A DNA stretch of 64,000 nt from Ceratobasidium sp. AG-K (GCA_037039685.1 JAWNGF010000002.1:6076001-6140000), one strand, 5' to 3'; shown: positions 31,521 to 44,519, counted from the first letter of the stretch. The notes: generated by a model not told the origin, from the letters alone. Numbers and translations: made by a program.

Positions 31521-34500
31521 CTAGTGGCGTGAAGAGCTCGCCTTCCATGGAGTTAATGATGGGAGCGAAAGTCGTTTACTTGTAGCCTGGGTCTTGCTTC
31601 TGTTAATTATCGCAAGGTGTTGCGCGCTTTTTATTGTATCGGGATGATCTTCTCCCAGCACTCGCTTGCGGGCCGCCAGCACCTCGAGCCCTAGTGACTC
31701 TGCATCCACTATTCGACCTTGTTTATGGTAGATTCGTGTAAGGTTTGCCATGCTCAGAAGTGTATCAGGATCATCATCCCCAAGCACTCGTTTGCAACCA
31801 GCTAGTACTTCAGCCTCCAGCGACTCTGCTTCGGATAATCGATCTTCTCCAGAATATATAAGAATTACAGCTAGGTCCTGCATGCTCTTCAGGGTGCCTG
31901 GGTGTTCTTGCCCCAATGTTCGTTGTTTAGCAGCTATTAACTCAATCTGTAGCGACTCTGCGTCTACCCAACGGTTCTGTTGGTGGTACACACTGACTAG
32001 ATTTGTTATGCTAAGCAGAGTATCTGGATGATCTTTTTCGAGAACCCGTTTGCGAGAACCCAAGATTTCAATCTCCAACGCCTCTGCATCGGCCAGCCGA
32101 CCTTTTCGATAGTACGTTGCCGCAAGATTTGTCATACTCGAAAGTGTGTCAGCGTGATCGCCTCCGAGCACCTGCTTGCGAGCGGCCACGAGCTTAACTT
32201 CCAGTGACTCGACTTCCTCCAGCCGACCCTGTAAATCATATGTCTCTGCCAGGTTCGCCATGCTAGACAGTGTCTCGGGATCATTTTCTCCAAGCACCCG
32301 CTGCCGAGCAGCCAGCACTTGAGCCTCCAACAATTCTGCTTCCGCCAGGCGATTTTGTTTATAATATGTCGCCGCCAAGTTCGCCATGCTTTGCAGTGTG
32401 TCAGGGTGATCTTTCCCCAGGATCTTTTTGCGAGCATCAAGCACCGTTGTCTCGATTGACTCTGCGTCCTCCAACCGGTTCAGTTCAGAGTAAGTTAATG
32501 CTAGATTGGCCATGCTTTGTAGGGTGTCAAGATGATAGTCTCCGAGCAAACGCCTGCGGGTTCTTAAAACCGCTGCATATAAAGGTTCTGCGTCTGCCGG
32601 TCGCCCTTGTTTAGAGTACGTTAACGCCAGGTTCGCCATACTTGATAATGTGTTAGGGTGATCATTTCCTAGCACCCGTGCGCGCGCAGCCAACACTTTG
32701 ATCTCTAGTGACTCTGCGTCCAACAATCGGCCTTGTTTGAAGTAACCTGCCGCTAGGTTTGCCATACTCAGCAGGGTTCGGGGATGATCTGCTCCAAGCA
32801 CTCGCTTCCGTGCAGCCAATACCTCAATTTCTAGTGACTCCGAATCCGCTAATCGACCCTGCTCTCCATAAGTCAAAGCCAGGTTTTCCTTGCTTATCAA
32901 TGTGTTAGGATGATTCTCCCCAAGAACTTGCAGGCTAGCGGCTAGGACCTCAACCCCCAGTTCCTCCGCATCGCCCAGCCGACCTTGTTCAGAATAGGTC
33001 AGCGCTAGGTTTGCCATACTCTCGAGTGTGTTCGGATGGATTTCCCCAAGGGCTTGTTTACGAGCATCCAAGACTTTGATCCCCAATGCCGCTGCTTCTG
33101 CCATTCGACCCTGTTTAAAATACGTCGCTGCCAGGCTCGCCATACTCGAAAGTGTGTCGGGGTGACATTCACCGAGGACTCGTTTTTGAGCAGTCAGAGT
33201 TTGTTTTAGGAGCGATTCTGCGTCTGTTAGGCGACCTCGGTCACAATACGCCATCGCCAGGTTTGCCATGCTCGACAGAGTGTCAGGATGGTCGCCTCCG
33301 AGAACCCGGCTACGAATTTCAAGCACTTTATAATGCATCTCCTCCACTTCCCCCAGTAGACCAAGTTCATGTCGGGTTACTGCTGCACAGCTGACCCCTT
33401 CAAGAGTGCTTGGGTGTTCCGGGCCTAAAATGTCGGTTCTGCATTCTGTGACAAAGGTTTCCAGTTGTCCTGCCTTGACGAAGTCGCCCACGGTTCTGTA
33501 AACTGCGGCAAACCGCCATGCGTCATTGGGATTTGGTTCCGGGTGAAGGCCGAGTACGTCAGACACATGAAGTGCGATCGCTCGCCTGTATGCATGAGCA
33601 TCCGCATCCCCTTGGACATTGATTGAAAGTGCGAGCAGCCGCGATGTTTTTTCTAGCGCATTAGTTTCGAGGATTGTAGCCCTAGCCCACTGTTGTACGA
33701 GAGGATGAAGTCGGTACACTTTGTTCATTTCGTCCAGGTTGACCAATGATTGACCAACGAGTTTTCCCATTGCTGAAATGAATTTCCAGCTGCTCCATGT
33801 GCCGTCTTTTCCAGTAAATAGGTTAAGCACCCTTGTCACATCGCGTTGTATAGTAGCTTCAAACTCGGTTGGGGGAATGACTGGCGCATAGGAAGGCAAG
33901 TTCTTGAAGGCCCGCCGAAATATTTCTTCTGAAATCCCGTTCCGGTGCATGTGAATAAATAGGTTCCACAACCCCTCAGTGTCTGTCCTAGCCTGAGGTC
34001 TGTTTGATTCCCAGGTTGTGAAAACCGAATACTTGTACCCGTTGAGTCGAAACGGTGATGTCCCTTCTCCCTCAAGGGTCTCCCAGTGCTCACGGCAATA
34101 CATGTCGTAATACTGAGCGATAGTGCATGAGGTTTCAAAAATGAATGCCCCACTTTGGACAATTGCTAGCGCCAAATAGCCTAGTTCCTACGGACGGTCG
34201 AAGGATACGAAGGGATGCAAATGATTAGATTATGTAGTTCAGTATCTCCAACAATGAAAGTTACCTCTAGCAAACTGGCGGCTGCTTTAACTTCCTCCGA
34301 CTTTAGTGCATCCTTCTGTAGCCTGGCTACCCCTAGAAATAATTCGAGCGCCTCCTCCGGGTCCATCTCATCGACTTTGCAATCGGATTCCCCTCCTCGA
34401 GCGTAGGATAGGACAACTTGCTTGTGTCGAGTAGTGATTAAAATGTCGTACCTATCTGCTCGTGGGAAGTAATCCTGAATTTGGATCGCAGGATCATCCA

Positions 34501-36299
34501 CTTGATCAAATATCATCATCCATCTTCCTCTACAGTCCTGGAGCCATCGTAACGCATCCTTGTAATCGCTCCCGCAATGTTTAGCCACAGCGAATTTCCG
34601 GAGGGCTGTTTCTATTCCACTGCACGAGGATCCATCAATGAAAACGACACACCTCGAATCTGAAGCATCGGATTGTAGGTCGTTTGAACAGGCAGTTGAG
34701 AATCACCCACACCTTTCGACCATAATTTCAGCGCATTTCAAAGCCAACTGCGTTTTTCCTGCTCCACCCAGTCCATGCAACACAAAAATATGCTGCGTCT
34801 CAGATTCATCCCCAAAATAATTGCTGATTTTCATGATTTGAACCCTTCGGCCTTTGAACATATGCATGAATGTTGACGGTGGACAAAACTCAAGTCTCAT
34901 CGAAACGGAATTCGGGGAGACTGGGGGGTTGCCATCGGAATACGTATCCTGAATATTAATGTTTGCAGAGTCAAAATTGTTTTGTAGAGGAGAAATTCGT
35001 GGACTTGGGATATCAATACGGCCATCTAGAGCTCAATTCAGTACTTGTGTATTGATATGCTGTTGGATGGATCACCAATCTGGGTAGTCATAAGCGTGGC
35101 ACGCCTTTCTTGGAGTACTTCAACTAATCTTGCTAGGCATGCCCCGACTTCGTTTAACCGCATGTATGCCGCTGCGTGGCCAGCTACCGCACTCTGCTTC
35201 TCCCAATCACTTGATTTGATGCTTTGCATTCCTTGGTTCACGTTCAGTCTAAAATAGAAGTCATTCACACGTGAGAATCGGGTCGCCATATCCTCAGCCA
35301 CTTTTTCACTGTCTTCGGCGAGCCCCCGGGTAACCCTAAGAAGCCGTGACGAGAGTGGTTGACCACAAGACAGAAGTATCCCGCACGTGCTTGATTCGGG
35401 AAGGCGAATGGTTTGTGCATGCCCAGTTCCAATACTAAGCACAGATGACGCATACTGGCCCTTAAATAGAGTGTTTGCCTCCTTGAGTAGCTCTGCCGTA
35501 GGATTGTTGCAACCGAGGCCACCACCGACAAACTCATGCTTCATCCCGTGCTCTTCAATAATGAAACTCCTGAATAACCCGGGGTTTGCCATGCTTGCCC
35601 GCAGGGCTTTCCAAATCGGACAGTTCGGCATTACATTGAGGATGGCGGGGTAGGTTCGGAAAGCACAGGGTAAACCAGCGTTCAAGTTGTGCGCAGACAT
35701 AGCATAAATAATGCTAAAGGTTGAACCTAGTTAGTGTTCTGCATTTTACTCATAGTACACGGCATGGGGCTTACACTTTGCACCCTGCCTCTTGGGGGGA
35801 ATCTCCTAGTAAGGTTTCATCGACGTTTCCGGTAACATCATATATAACCTTTTTTAGACCCTCTTCGAGGTTTGTTTCCTTAAACACTGGGCCAAACCCC
35901 ACTAGTCTCTTGGCTGAGAAAGCATCACACATAAGCTGATAGAAAATTCGGATTGTATCGTCCATGCCTAGCTTGAGCCGACCAAGCATGACAGCAGACA
36001 CTCTGGACAGAAAGGCAATAAATACATAGATAAGCGCCCCTAAACTTTTATCTCACTTACGCTCCGGTCCCGGTTCCGGCAATTAAATCGAAATGCTCCC
36101 AGGGCTCAGGACGGGTAGATAGGTTATGCTTCACTTGCAGTCGATACATAACCTCGCGAAGAATGTACAGGGACGATAATCCGGTGATTCCACCACCATC
36201 TACCCGGGGATTTGGTTTTGCAATATCAAGCCACACAGGTAAGTACCTACCCAGAGACAATAGATTGAGTCCTTGTAGGGCTTTCTGATTGCTCGCCAT
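31521..36299 (-). CDS. Patatin-like / NB-ARC / TPR protein (fungal NLR-type STAND protein)
   Basis: Seven exons (36299-36251, 36199-36061, 36002-35775, 35713-35076, 35025-34713, 34652-34265, 34187-31521) give 1473 residues with every junction in phase. Residues ~10-330 are patatin-like: LLSLDGGGITG, AGTGTGA, and GGGLGCNNPTAELLKEA. The serine of GxSxG is Gly60 and the catalytic Asp before the GG is Gly202, so lipase activity is doubtful. The nucleotide-binding domain has P-loop GLGGAGKT (~436-443), Walker B-like WMMIFDQVDD and LITTR. A winged-helix/spacer part follows. Residues ~855-1435 hold about 14 kinesin-light-chain-type 42-residue TPRs (pattern MANLA.TY..QGRL.DAE..). Such proteins are thought to sense ligands through the repeats and trigger cell death through the N-terminal effector. 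The start at 36299 opens directly into the patatin fold. Confidence 0.88.
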
Positions 36300-37542
36300 A
36301 GTCGTGCCTTGCGGTTGTGTTTTGGGAGGTGGTTGGTGGTCTAGGATTGCGAGAGCAGCGTGTTTCCTGCAAACTCGTGGACAAATCCAAGCGCCCGGCA
36401 CTGGGCTGCCCCTCTCTCGATCTCAAGGCTGTGGACAGTGAATACCCCTCGCTTTTCCATTGCCTAAATCTGTCTATGTAATTCCCAAAAGCCTGGCTTA
36501 TTCGCATGCGATGACTATCGCCCACGCGCCTGCGTTACATACGCAATAACCAACCCCACGCCGTGGACCATCTAGCTCGTGCATAATCAAGAGATTCTTA
36601 ATTCGCCATACCCAGGTCATCTCCCATAGTTGGACAAGTTCTCAACAATCATGGGTACACAAATGTATAGTTCGTATATCAATCAAATAGCCACTAACCC
36701 TTGTTTATGGAACATGCCGTATCACCCCCACCCCCATTGTGAGGCCCTATCAGGGAGGTCCAGTTACGGCCGCAAACCGGTCGTCACATTCCAGCATCAA
36801 AACCGGGTCCCACCTTAGCGCATGTAGAATTGGGATTGCCATCGATGTCTTGGCAAGGATCGCCACCTCGGCACATGTGAGGATCGCGTGTGTCCTGACT
36901 CGCACGGTACGGTCGCAGCTGTCCCTATCTCATATTTCCTATTTCAACCCCCTACACATCCTCTGTTTTACTCCATATTCAATAGTTCGTTCCTGAGCCT
37001 ATATATACAGTCTGCTCATACGTAGATAAAGTCATTCATTTCCCCGGATACGGACACCCAGTAAGTCACCCATCCACTCGTATAAGCATCGACACAGTTG
37101 ATTCCTCGTGTTCAACGCCAAGTCCCCTGTAACCTCACAGTACGATTGTGAATTCTGATTTGATATCCTATTTCCTAGCATTATGCTTTGTAGTTACCGG
37201 AGTCGAGCAACGTTGATCGCGATTACCAGGTTAGATCGATTGGATTACAAATCTAAAGTCCTCCGAAGGAGACATCAGCCGAAACACATATGGTGAGTTG
37301 ACAATACACTCCAAAAGACATGGTCGACTGGCTCTTCCATTCGCCCTCGGAATAGGAGGTTGGCCCTTTAATAAAAATAATTTCTGTATGTTCGCATCAT
37401 ACATATTTTTGCCCATACTTGAATATCTACACCACAAAGACGCAGACATACAATATAATCCTAAGCGACTAAGTTACTACAAAGTACAAATCATAGCAGA
37501 TCAATCCCAATTTATCTCGCCGGGGCTTCCATATCTAACAAG
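36300..37542. other. Upstream region of the NLR gene, no supported gene
   Basis: About 1.2 kb with scattered short frames lacking domains. It should contain the NLR promoter (next to 36300). No clear TATA box, repeat or splice chain was recognised. Confidence 0.5.
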
Positions 37543-38262
37543 CTAAACATCCGAGCACACCTCCAATAAGTCAAACTTGAATGCGTCTACGTTTCCCGCC
37601 TCATCACCGTCAATACTCATCATTGTGCACGGTTTCGGGTCAATTATAAATTGCGTTATGGAACATGTTTCGGCGGCATAGTAGAGTGAACCAAGGTTGG
37701 AAGAAGCACTTGCGTCTGCCTTCAGTCCAGGATGGCGGAGATGATCCCCCGAACACAACGGTCATGCGTAACGGTTTTGAACCGGGTGTGATTAATGACA
37801 GCACATTTTCCTCGTATTGGGAATAGTTGAACTCAATATACAAGGTTTCTAATTCACCCAGAGTTACGGGGGAGGGCACTATATTGCCATCGTCGTCCAG
37901 CAGCATGTGTCCAAAGCGAAACAATCTAAGTTGGGAGCTGAAACGCAGGACATGTGCCAGTGTGGATATTTTCATAATCATGCCACATTTACTCAGGAGC
38001 TGAAGCTCGACAAGTCCAATATATGCTTGGCTTGTCCAGTACGGGTAGGTGTCCTTCAAGCGCAGACTCCACGTAATACTCACTCAAGGTGGCAATGAAG
38101 TACTTCAATCTGATGGCTATCTTCTGGAGGGTTCTCCATGTCGTATGCTGTAATGAACACCGGATCTGAGGGTGGAGTGGTTTGCTTTATTTCAAGCCTG
38201 ATCAACTGCCCTGGGATGGAGTTGGCGAGGAGCGCCCCGACAACTGACATGTCGGCGGGCAC
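37543..38262 (-). pseudogene. F-box/LRR protein remnant
   Basis: Matches the middle and end of the F-box protein at 6442-8034, in order but in different frames: IPGQLIRLEIKQTTPP (38220-38170), then YPYWTSQAYIGLVELQLL and SSQLRLFRFGHMLL ... LETLYIEFNYSQYEENVLSL (38050-37800). After a frame change comes SITQFIIDPKPCTMM, ending at 37543. The N-terminal F-box is not recognisable upstream, up to 38650. At least one frameshift and loss of the F-box make this a pseudogene, though an unannotated intron could account for one junction. Confidence 0.7.
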
Positions 38263-38843
38263 GTGATTAATCAGCCAAATTTAAATAAATTAGTTTATAT
38301 AAATTCCGTAATTCATGACCTGTCTGGTCCTCCATCTCATGAGCACCTGCCGCATGACCATAGACTAGCTCAACACGGCGATCCGCCGACTTGAATCGAT
38401 GGTGATGGACAATCTCGATACGATCGCCGCAACAAATTACACTTTTGCCAAGATTCCGGCCCTTATCATTATTATAAGCTCGCCAGGCGCTGGAACGCCA
38501 TTCCCAAGCAGGGGCAACATGGGTTCGCATTCAGGCAATCCTCCCAAAACCCAGCTTCGTTTCTCACATGTGTGTGCTAGTTCTAGGGTTCCGCGGCCGA
38601 GCTCCCGGCTTCTTTGGACTTCAAGACGTATCGACGCGAACGCTTTCGTCAACCCTTATCGCTAACATCACGATATGTGCGAGGAGAAGTTATCCATACA
38701 ACATGCCGGTTTTGACCATGCTTGCAAGTGGATAGAGATGCTTGGGCGCAATGAAAGCTCAAGGCTTGGTATAGACCCACATTGAAAGCTTCGAATGGGA
38801 GTGACTTGTTTAGGCGCATACGTAGCCGATTCAAAATATGGAT
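38263..38843. other. Spacer between F-box remnant and P450 B
   Basis: Possibly very degraded F-box N-terminus, but I cannot align it with confidence. No other feature. Confidence 0.35.
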
Positions 38844-41073
38844 TTAGTTTTCGACCTCCAACAGCCACTTCTCTCGCCCTTCGCGTGGCTGGATATTGCA
38901 ATTGAATGGTAAAGGGTGGCTACAGGCAGTATGTTTCAGTAAAAAGTAGCGAGGCAGACCAAGGAATAAGTCAAGACCTTATCACATCAGCTGTGTACTG
39001 TTCCTCCGGTACGATCTCCACACCATTTTCGTCTCTGGCCTTGGTAATGTTAAAGTTGGCAAGAACGTTGCTGCTCGAAAATGGACCACCGTTGGGACGC
39101 CATCAGCCAAAATATCCAAGAAACGAGCGCACCTGACGGACAACCACATAGACTGGTGTGCGACGTGTGTCCCAGGACAACTCCTGGGCATTGACAACCC
39201 AATAAGTCGAATACTTAGGTTCACACCGAGGTGTGACATACCTTCGCCCAAACCCAAACGCATAGTTCTCCGGATTAGGTGGCGGATTCTTCACTAGGAA
39301 CCGCTCGGGCATGAATCGGTCTGGGTCAGGGTACACCTCGGGGTTATGGAATATACTCCTATCATGTTTCAATAGTTGGTTCAGTTGTCAGCAATGCCAA
39401 CGAGCACGCACCACGCGTTGAATATTGTAGGCGTGTGTGCCGGAATCCGGTAAGTCTTGCCGTCCACTATGACATTCTCGTCGACTTGCCCACATGTTCT
39501 ATGCGCGATGAGCGAAACTATTGGGTGCCATCGTAGGAGCTCCCGAAGGAGTGCGCTGGTGTAAGGTAAGTACTGTCGGTCGGACATCGTAATAAACGGA
39601 GCGTGATCAGCGCTTGAGCGAGATTGAAAATAATCTGCTATCTCAGCCTGAGCTCTGGCTTGGGTTTCTGGATAGAGCGTCATGGCAAGGAAGAACGTCT
39701 TGATAGCTGATACAGTCGTGTCCGATGCGGCACCGTAGAGCGAGGCTGCGAGACCCTATCAAATTTTAGTTGTTTGCACTGAAAGGCAGCTTGGAGAAAA
39801 AATACCTTAATATATTTCTCCTCCTCTTCACTAACTACCTCGCCGTTTTCAGGTTGCAAGAGTTTTGATACAAACGATGGCTCAGCAGTTCCTGCAGCCT
39901 AACAAATGTCGAAAACGGATGAAACCGAATTCTACGGAACGGGGCATTATGGTCTTACCAGCTGTTGCTTAACAAAATCAAAAGTTTGCTCTTGATGCGC
40001 ATCAATAATTGGCCCCCATGATGCGACGGCCTCGTGGAAAGTGGTTCCTGGAAACCACTTGGGAAGATACCGAACTGGCCACAGACACTACCTCAACACC
40101 AGTATGCTTGACATGGGCCTACATCGAGACGCTTACGTAGTGGAAATATTTCTATCAACCATCTGCCAGGTGTCATAACTTTGGAGTGCAGTGTCAGTTC
40201 CGGCGGTTCATCAAGACAGGTTCAGACATACTGTCCGCAAAAATAGTCATGATATGCTCTGCACATTTCACTAGTGGGTCGTCATGCGAATCTGCCTTGT
40301 AGCCATACACCATTCGAATTGCCACGCTCCCCGCCATCCTACCTTTTTGTTAGAAAGGTCAAATGTTGGTTATGGAACGCACTCACAGATGAATATGCTC
40401 CATGAACCTGTCTGGTGTTTCCGATAACCGTCTCATCATCCTTTTCACTTCGTGCTCTTGGAGAGGGAGGTAGTCTAGCACGACCCGATTGTTGAGCGCA
40501 CGTTGAAGGAGGGTGCGATAACGTTTCAGCGTTGGGCCATATTCAATGAATATAATGTCACGGTCCCAGCCTGCTCTATAATGTACGTGCGTTGAGAATG
40601 AGGATAAATATCTTGGAATAAGACACGTACAGCGTGGCCAACTGACTAACAATCCGGTCAGAATAGTGTGCTGCGCGTTTTTCAAACAGCTCCACCGCGA
40701 TTTTCGGGTCGCTGATAATAACCATTCGTTGGAAAAGCATTCTGATGGTGATTATTGGACCTTGAGTTGATGTATTGTTAACTGAGCGTGGGCTGCGGAG
40801 TGTAAGACTAACCATATTGGCCGTTGTACCGAGCAAAGTCAATCCAGAATGGGTTCAATCGCCCAATCTAGCCCAAACAGAATAAAGAGATTAGGATGAG
40901 ATGCCCAAACCATCCCAGTGTCATCACGCTACCTCGAGAGCAGATCCGAATATCAAGTTGCCTTTGGGACCAGGAGGGAGTGGAATTGACGATCGTGATC
41001 GAAACCATATAGCGAAGGATGCGAGCACTGTTCCAGCGATCAAGATCGTGTAATTAGCGAGGCTAACGCTCAT
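38844..41073 (-). CDS. Cytochrome P450 B
   Basis: Same architecture as P450 A. The start at 41073 gives a membrane anchor and hinge IPLPPGPKGN. Then come SDPKIAVELFEKRAAHYSDR (about 40715-40660), EYGPTLKRYRTLLQRALNNR, I-helix YGAASDTT, LRELLRWHPIVSLIAHR (ExxR), PDRFMPERFL, and FGFGRR joined across an intron to SCPGTHVAHQSMW (haem Cys). The C-terminal exon ends at 38844. About a dozen short introns. No internal stop remains once introns are removed, so it is probably functional. It lies next to a metal ATPase in the same direction, as does P450 A in the other half of the window but with rearranged order. Confidence 0.87.
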
Positions 41074-41499
41074 ATCTTGTCGTGGTGGTCTGCAAAAAAA
41101 AAACGGACCAGCAAACTCGGGAACCTGTCAAGCGCCACCCGCCGCCACTATTCAATATCCAGTCTAGACTTGCCCCCAGGACTGACTTCGGCCAATTAGT
41201 CACTGTGTCCGGAGAATTAGTCAGAGAACCTGACATTCGTCCAGCAAACCACTCAGTCTCGATATTGATTGTTTTGTCACAGCTGCCTATCTCACGGGCT
41301 GTACGATATTTTCTTACTATGGTAGGATAGCCTTTAGATTCATGAGCCCAGCATCCATATAGGGAGATGTGCCGGTCTCAACGTATAAGCTATCCGATCA
41401 CGACACAATTCTTCTAGACGCTGCTCTACATACAGTTCAAGTATCTCCAAAAAAAGCTCTGTCAAGTTACTAGTCACCACGCCGCCGAGGCAAACAACC
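41074..41499. other. Spacer between P450 B and metal ATPase copy 2
   Basis: About 425 bases: promoter side of P450 B and 3' flank of the ATPase. An A-run at 41093-41102. Nothing else supported. Confidence 0.4.
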
Positions 41500-44400
41500 T
41501 TACCACGGACCAATACCCAAACTCCACGCAACGGCAACTACAGGTAACACGCTCACCAACTCCCCAAGCCCTGCAAATTGAGCTGGAATGTGCACCTCTC
41601 CAAGTACTCCGCTCGCAAACAAAATTGCCAGAGTATTATACACTCCTGCCCAGATGAAGTTAATCCATATTCGCTGTTGGGCTGCTCGCGAAAGGGTAAA
41701 GACGTCCGACAGCCCCGCACAAAGCGACGAAAGCAAGACGATCTGAGCCGCGCTGGATGCCACGTCCGTTCCGCCACCCAGTGAAACCCCGACATCGGAT
41801 TGAACGAGTGCAAGGGCATCGTTTGTTCCATCGCCAATAAACATCACCTTCCGAGCCTTTATCTGCTCCTTGGCCTCTGATCCACAGCACCCCGTTTCGC
41901 ACTCTTGCCCTCCCATTTGAAGGTACTTGATCCATTGAGCTTTGTCTTCCGGGGAGCATACTCCCCGGGCTTGGGAGGCAGGGATGCCGAGCGAGGCGGC
42001 AGTGCGGATGACTACGGCTTGGGTGTCTCCGCTCAGTATATGCACATCGAGGCCTCGGCCGGAAAGGGTTTGAACGGTTGCGAGTGCGTCGGGCCGGAGC
42101 GAATCTGAGAGCGTGTAATGAGCTATACAGGTCCATTCGGAATTAACCTATCTTCAAGTCAGTACCGCACCAGTCATGATCAAATACCACTCACCGGATC
42201 AAGCGAAACAGCAACAACAAACACTGTGCTCTCCCCTCGTATTCCGTGCACATTTGCCCAAGCTGCACTCCCACCTCGCACTGTAACACCATCCACGTTC
42301 GTTTCGACCCCTTGACCCGGAAATTTTCGTACATCTAGGGTTCTGTCCGAGTCCGAGATTGGCGCAAGAGTCATCACGTGCTCGTGTACCGCAACAGACA
42401 CCGGATGCATGCTCTCCGTCAGTGCCCTCACGAGGCCCTGGATTGCTGGTTCACTTCTCAACCACCATACCGGACTCGATTCTTGTGGATAATAGGTCGA
42501 AGTCTCAACAGCGAGTTTTCCTAGGGTAAGCGTGCCGGTCTTGTCAAACACAACGACTTCAACGGATGTCGTACTCTCCAGTGCCTCTACAGTCTAAACC
42601 CTATTCAGCATCCCCGTACAATGCCAAGAAATCGCACGGACCTTAAACAATATTCCTCGCTTCGTTCCAACTGCGACTGCAATCACTGCAACCATAGGCA
42701 CGCACAATGCGATCGCACAAGGACACGAGACAACCAACACAGCCACTGTATACCCAATCGCGGCTATCACTGCCTCCCTCCTCGCCGTAGACCGAGCACC
42801 CAAATCTGTCAGTTTTTGGGCTTCCGAGACACCAACCCCTATCCAGGCACAAAACACCACGGTTGCTATAACAAGCACGACCGGGGCGAGGAATCCAGAT
42901 ACCCGATCGGCCGTATCTTGAACTCGCAGACGAGCACCTTGAGCTGCACGCATCAACTCGACCATCCGTGAAAGGGTGTTTGAATCGGGCAAGAGGGTGA
43001 CGCGCATGTCGAGGCTTCCGTCTTGAAGTGAGTTGGTTGGGCTACAACACGATCCTCCCTGGCTGCATCCTTTACTAGCCTTGCCACTATCCTCTTGACT
43101 TGTTTGGCTCGGGATGAGACTGAGTGGAAAACGTGGAACGAGCTTGGTCCCAGCGACGAGCACAGCCCCAGGACGCTTGAAGACTGGCGCACTTTCGCCT
43201 GTTATCGAGCTCTCGTCGACGTATGCCTCGCCTTGGACCACTCGTCCGTCGGTGGGCACGGACTCGCCGGGCGCAATCCTTAGAACATCTCCGACATGGA
43301 CCAACCCCATTGGAATCACTTTCGGCGCCCCGGTTGCTGGATCGGCTAACGTGGCTTCCTGAGACTGCATCGAGGACAGTTCAACTACCGCGTTCGTGGA
43401 TCGACGGCGGGCGTAGGCTGCAATAAGGCGACCGAGCATGACGAGCGTCACCAACAATGCCGCGGTTTCAAAGTATGTCTCGTCGCCATCACCAATTGGC
43501 TTTCCTGCCACGCTACACGCGTAAGCTACTGCTGAGAATATGTACGCGGTGCCGGTGCTTATCGAGACCAGGAGGTCCATGTCGATCGTGCGCTGGACTA
43601 TCAGGGCCCGGAGACCGGACATGTAGATGGGGCGGGCGACAAGGAGTTGGATTAGGGTCGTGAGGGCAAGTGAAGTGCCGCCATAGGCTATTGTGTTGGG
43701 GGGAAGAGGGGCCCAGGCAAATACGAGCACTGGGATACATAGGGCGGTCGAGATGAGAGTGAGTCGGAGGAGGTGGAGGGTCTGGTGCTGGGCCGAGTTG
43801 GCACCCGACGTTTGGGGAGGTGCGATGTAGGTTGGGCCGTACGACTCGAATAACGCCAAGACGTCGCGTGGATTGAATCTGGCATCATATTCAAGCTCGA
43901 TTTCTTTCGCATGGTGGCCCACAATTCGGACTCCATCCATTTCGGGATACTTGACTTCTGGCTGCTCGACGAGGATCTTCATCCGCCTCTTAGACTCATC
44001 CTGCGCTTGTTCGACCAACGAATCTTGGATAACCTGGCACCGGAATCCAGTCTCGGTCGTCACACGTCTGGACATTTCGTCAACTTGGATCCGGCTAGGG
44101 TGGTACGTGACTACTGCACGCTCAGCAAAGACATCGACGTGGCAATCAGCAACGCTCGGAAGGCTGGTCAAAGCGCGTACGACCCGGGGAGAACACGATG
44201 GGCAATCCATTCCGAGGACGGAGAGCGTGACACGACGTCTCCCTGGCGCATCGTTTGGGTCGAGCGGAGATGCGTGGTCGCTGGAGCTCGCTTTGGGATC
44301 GGCTTGGATATCAGACTCGGCTACGAAGCTCGGGAAGCGTACGTCGGGGGACATGTTGCTGGGCAGGGCCGGGGACATGGATGGCAGGTCGGTCACAGGC

Positions 44401-44519
44401 GGGACAATCGGTTGATTGACGTCAAGGCGGCCGGAACTTGGTGGCAGGCCCGAACAAGAATCCGATTTGGTCTCCTGCGGCGGCGCAGGTTTACAACATC
44501 CACCTCCGCAAGAAGTCAT
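41500..44519 (-). CDS. Heavy-metal P1B-type ATPase, Cys-rich variant (copy 2)
   Basis: Paralogue of the ATPase at 9645. Exons 44519-42642, 42593-42195 and 42147-41500 give 974 residues, with introns at the same two places as copy 1. The N-terminus is Cys-rich (TSCGGGCCKPAPP) and lacks the His-rich arm. The HMA domain keeps GMDCPSC. Then come TGES, an extra ~30-residue Cys-containing insertion (KGCSQGGSCCS) in the actuator region absent from copy 1, CPC, DKTGT, TESMHP and GDGTND. The final helix again reads GELVSVLPVV in place of the Cu(I)-pump MxxSS. The shared gene structure shows a duplication; the different metal-binding arms suggest changed metal preference or regulation. The start is the first in-frame ATG. 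Confidence 0.9.

Noticed and set aside
31640..33420. Regular ~126-bp repeats that could suggest a minisatellite or array element
   Set aside because: They are in-frame TPR codons of the NLR gene, not a CRISPR-like or non-coding repeat.
38267..38652. Candidate N-terminal F-box exons upstream of the F-box remnant
   Set aside because: No convincing alignment to the F-box motif in any frame.
38844..41073. Possible pseudogene status of P450 B because its haem loop is split and reads through into unrelated residues
   Set aside because: An intron at the same place as in the other three P450s restores FGFGRR-SCPGTH.
41500..44519. Possible pseudogene status of ATPase copy 2 because of its Cys-rich insertion
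   Set aside because: All catalytic motifs and the intron phases are intact; the insertion is in frame.
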